From an uncultured Lewinella sp. (GTDB lineage: Bacteria > Bacteroidota > Bacteroidia > Chitinophagales > Saprospiraceae), in assembly GCA_937873655.1 (NCBI GenBank), contig CALMYQ010000207.1, forward strand, positions 1 to 34,551: a stretch of 34,551 bases of DNA, in the 5' to 3' direction. Below, piece by piece: positions 34,161 to 34,551 of this stretch. Numbering within the stretch: the stretch's first letter is position 1; the number at the start of each line of letters is the position of its first letter. The notes beneath the pieces are model-generated. The model had not been told where the DNA came from and ran no database searches. It saw nothing but the letters and a program-made list of their open reading frames with translations. Both the position numbers and the translations under genes were made by a program.

Positions 34161-34302
34161 GATCTCAGGTTTTTTGGTGAATGATACCTGCAAATTAGAG
34201 GGCATGGCGCCGAAAGGAAAGGGTGGGAAGGTAAGTGGCGGGGCCGAAACGGCAGTTGGCGGATTTTTGGAGGTAGGCGGGGTGTTTCATTGCTTCATTG
34301 TT

Positions 34303-34551
34303 GGGCGGCCGATACAGAGGCGGCAGATTGCCAAGCCGCGGGTGGCGTTTGCAGGCGGGAGGGATTGGTAAGCTGGGGCCTCGACAGGTGGGGTTACAGG
34401 GATTTCGGTCCTATGGACCTTTTGATTGATGATTTTGGATGGGGGCGTCCGTTATCAGGGCGGCAGATTGCCAAGCCGCGGGTGGCGTTTGCGCGAGGGA
34501 GGGATTGGTAAGCTGGGGCCTCGACAGGTGGGGTTACAGGGATTTCGGTCC
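34303..34551. repeat. Direct repeat with 140-bp period at the window edge
   Basis: 34303-34411 and 34443-34551 align with no gaps at an offset of 140 bp. The last 93 bp (34319-34411 against 34459-34551) differ at only three positions. The unit includes GCGGC-AGATTGCCAA-GCCGC, a 5-bp dyad. The second copy runs to the final base of the window, so the array may continue. No gene is seen from 34206 onward. Confidence 0.88.

Overview
The window looks like a chromosomal segment of a Bacteroidota bacterium, most likely a Saprospiria-type marine or sludge organism. The grounds are a GC-rich coding bias, one near-perfect Bacteroidota promoter (TTG-N19-TAACTTTG ahead of the GH5 gene), many short signal peptides and lipoboxes, a LytS/LytTR pair, and intergenic spacers filled with short palindromic and tandem repeats. 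The taxonomic call is inference from style; no rRNA or marker gene is present.

Left part (1-10.6 kb): ordinary exported and metabolic genes. On the minus strand there is an S41 peptidase that runs without a stop codon into a beta-lactamase-fold serine hydrolase carrying TPR and CBM48-like modules. On the plus strand follow a small membrane protein, an exported ADP-ribosylglycohydrolase, a small lipoprotein, a GH5 glycosidase lipoprotein, a DoxX protein, a second secreted serine hydrolase, an AhpD-like protein and an unrecognised 247-aa protein.

Middle (11.1-13.9 kb): a LytS-type histidine kinase with N-terminal TPR-like repeats overlaps by 4 bp a LytTR response regulator. A 446-bp, partly AT-rich spacer separates this pair from the next island.

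Core island (14.4-31.9 kb, all plus strand): a 746-aa caspase-like protease; three paralogous giant proteins with the order caspase - nSTAND1 NTPase - helical linker - WD40 repeats (14, 7 and 14 repeats by hand count); and, between the second and third giant, a 418-aa protein with an amphipathic N-terminal helix, a Pro-rich linker and a lysozyme-like signature. All caspase His/Cys pairs and Walker A/B motifs are intact. The architecture matches bacterial NLR/apoptosome-like sensors: WD40 propellers sense, the STAND NTPase switches or oligomerises, and the caspase cuts. I propose this array as a candidate regulated-death or anti-invader system with the 418-aa protein as a possible effector or substrate. 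The proteins differ mainly in their propellers, which suggests different triggers feeding one output. This role is inference.

Right end (31.9-34.5 kb): a convergent M19-like metallopeptidase whose stop codon overlaps that of the third giant, a repeat-filled spacer with three exact 35-bp tandem units, a small hypothetical protein, and a 140-bp-period direct repeat that reaches the window edge.
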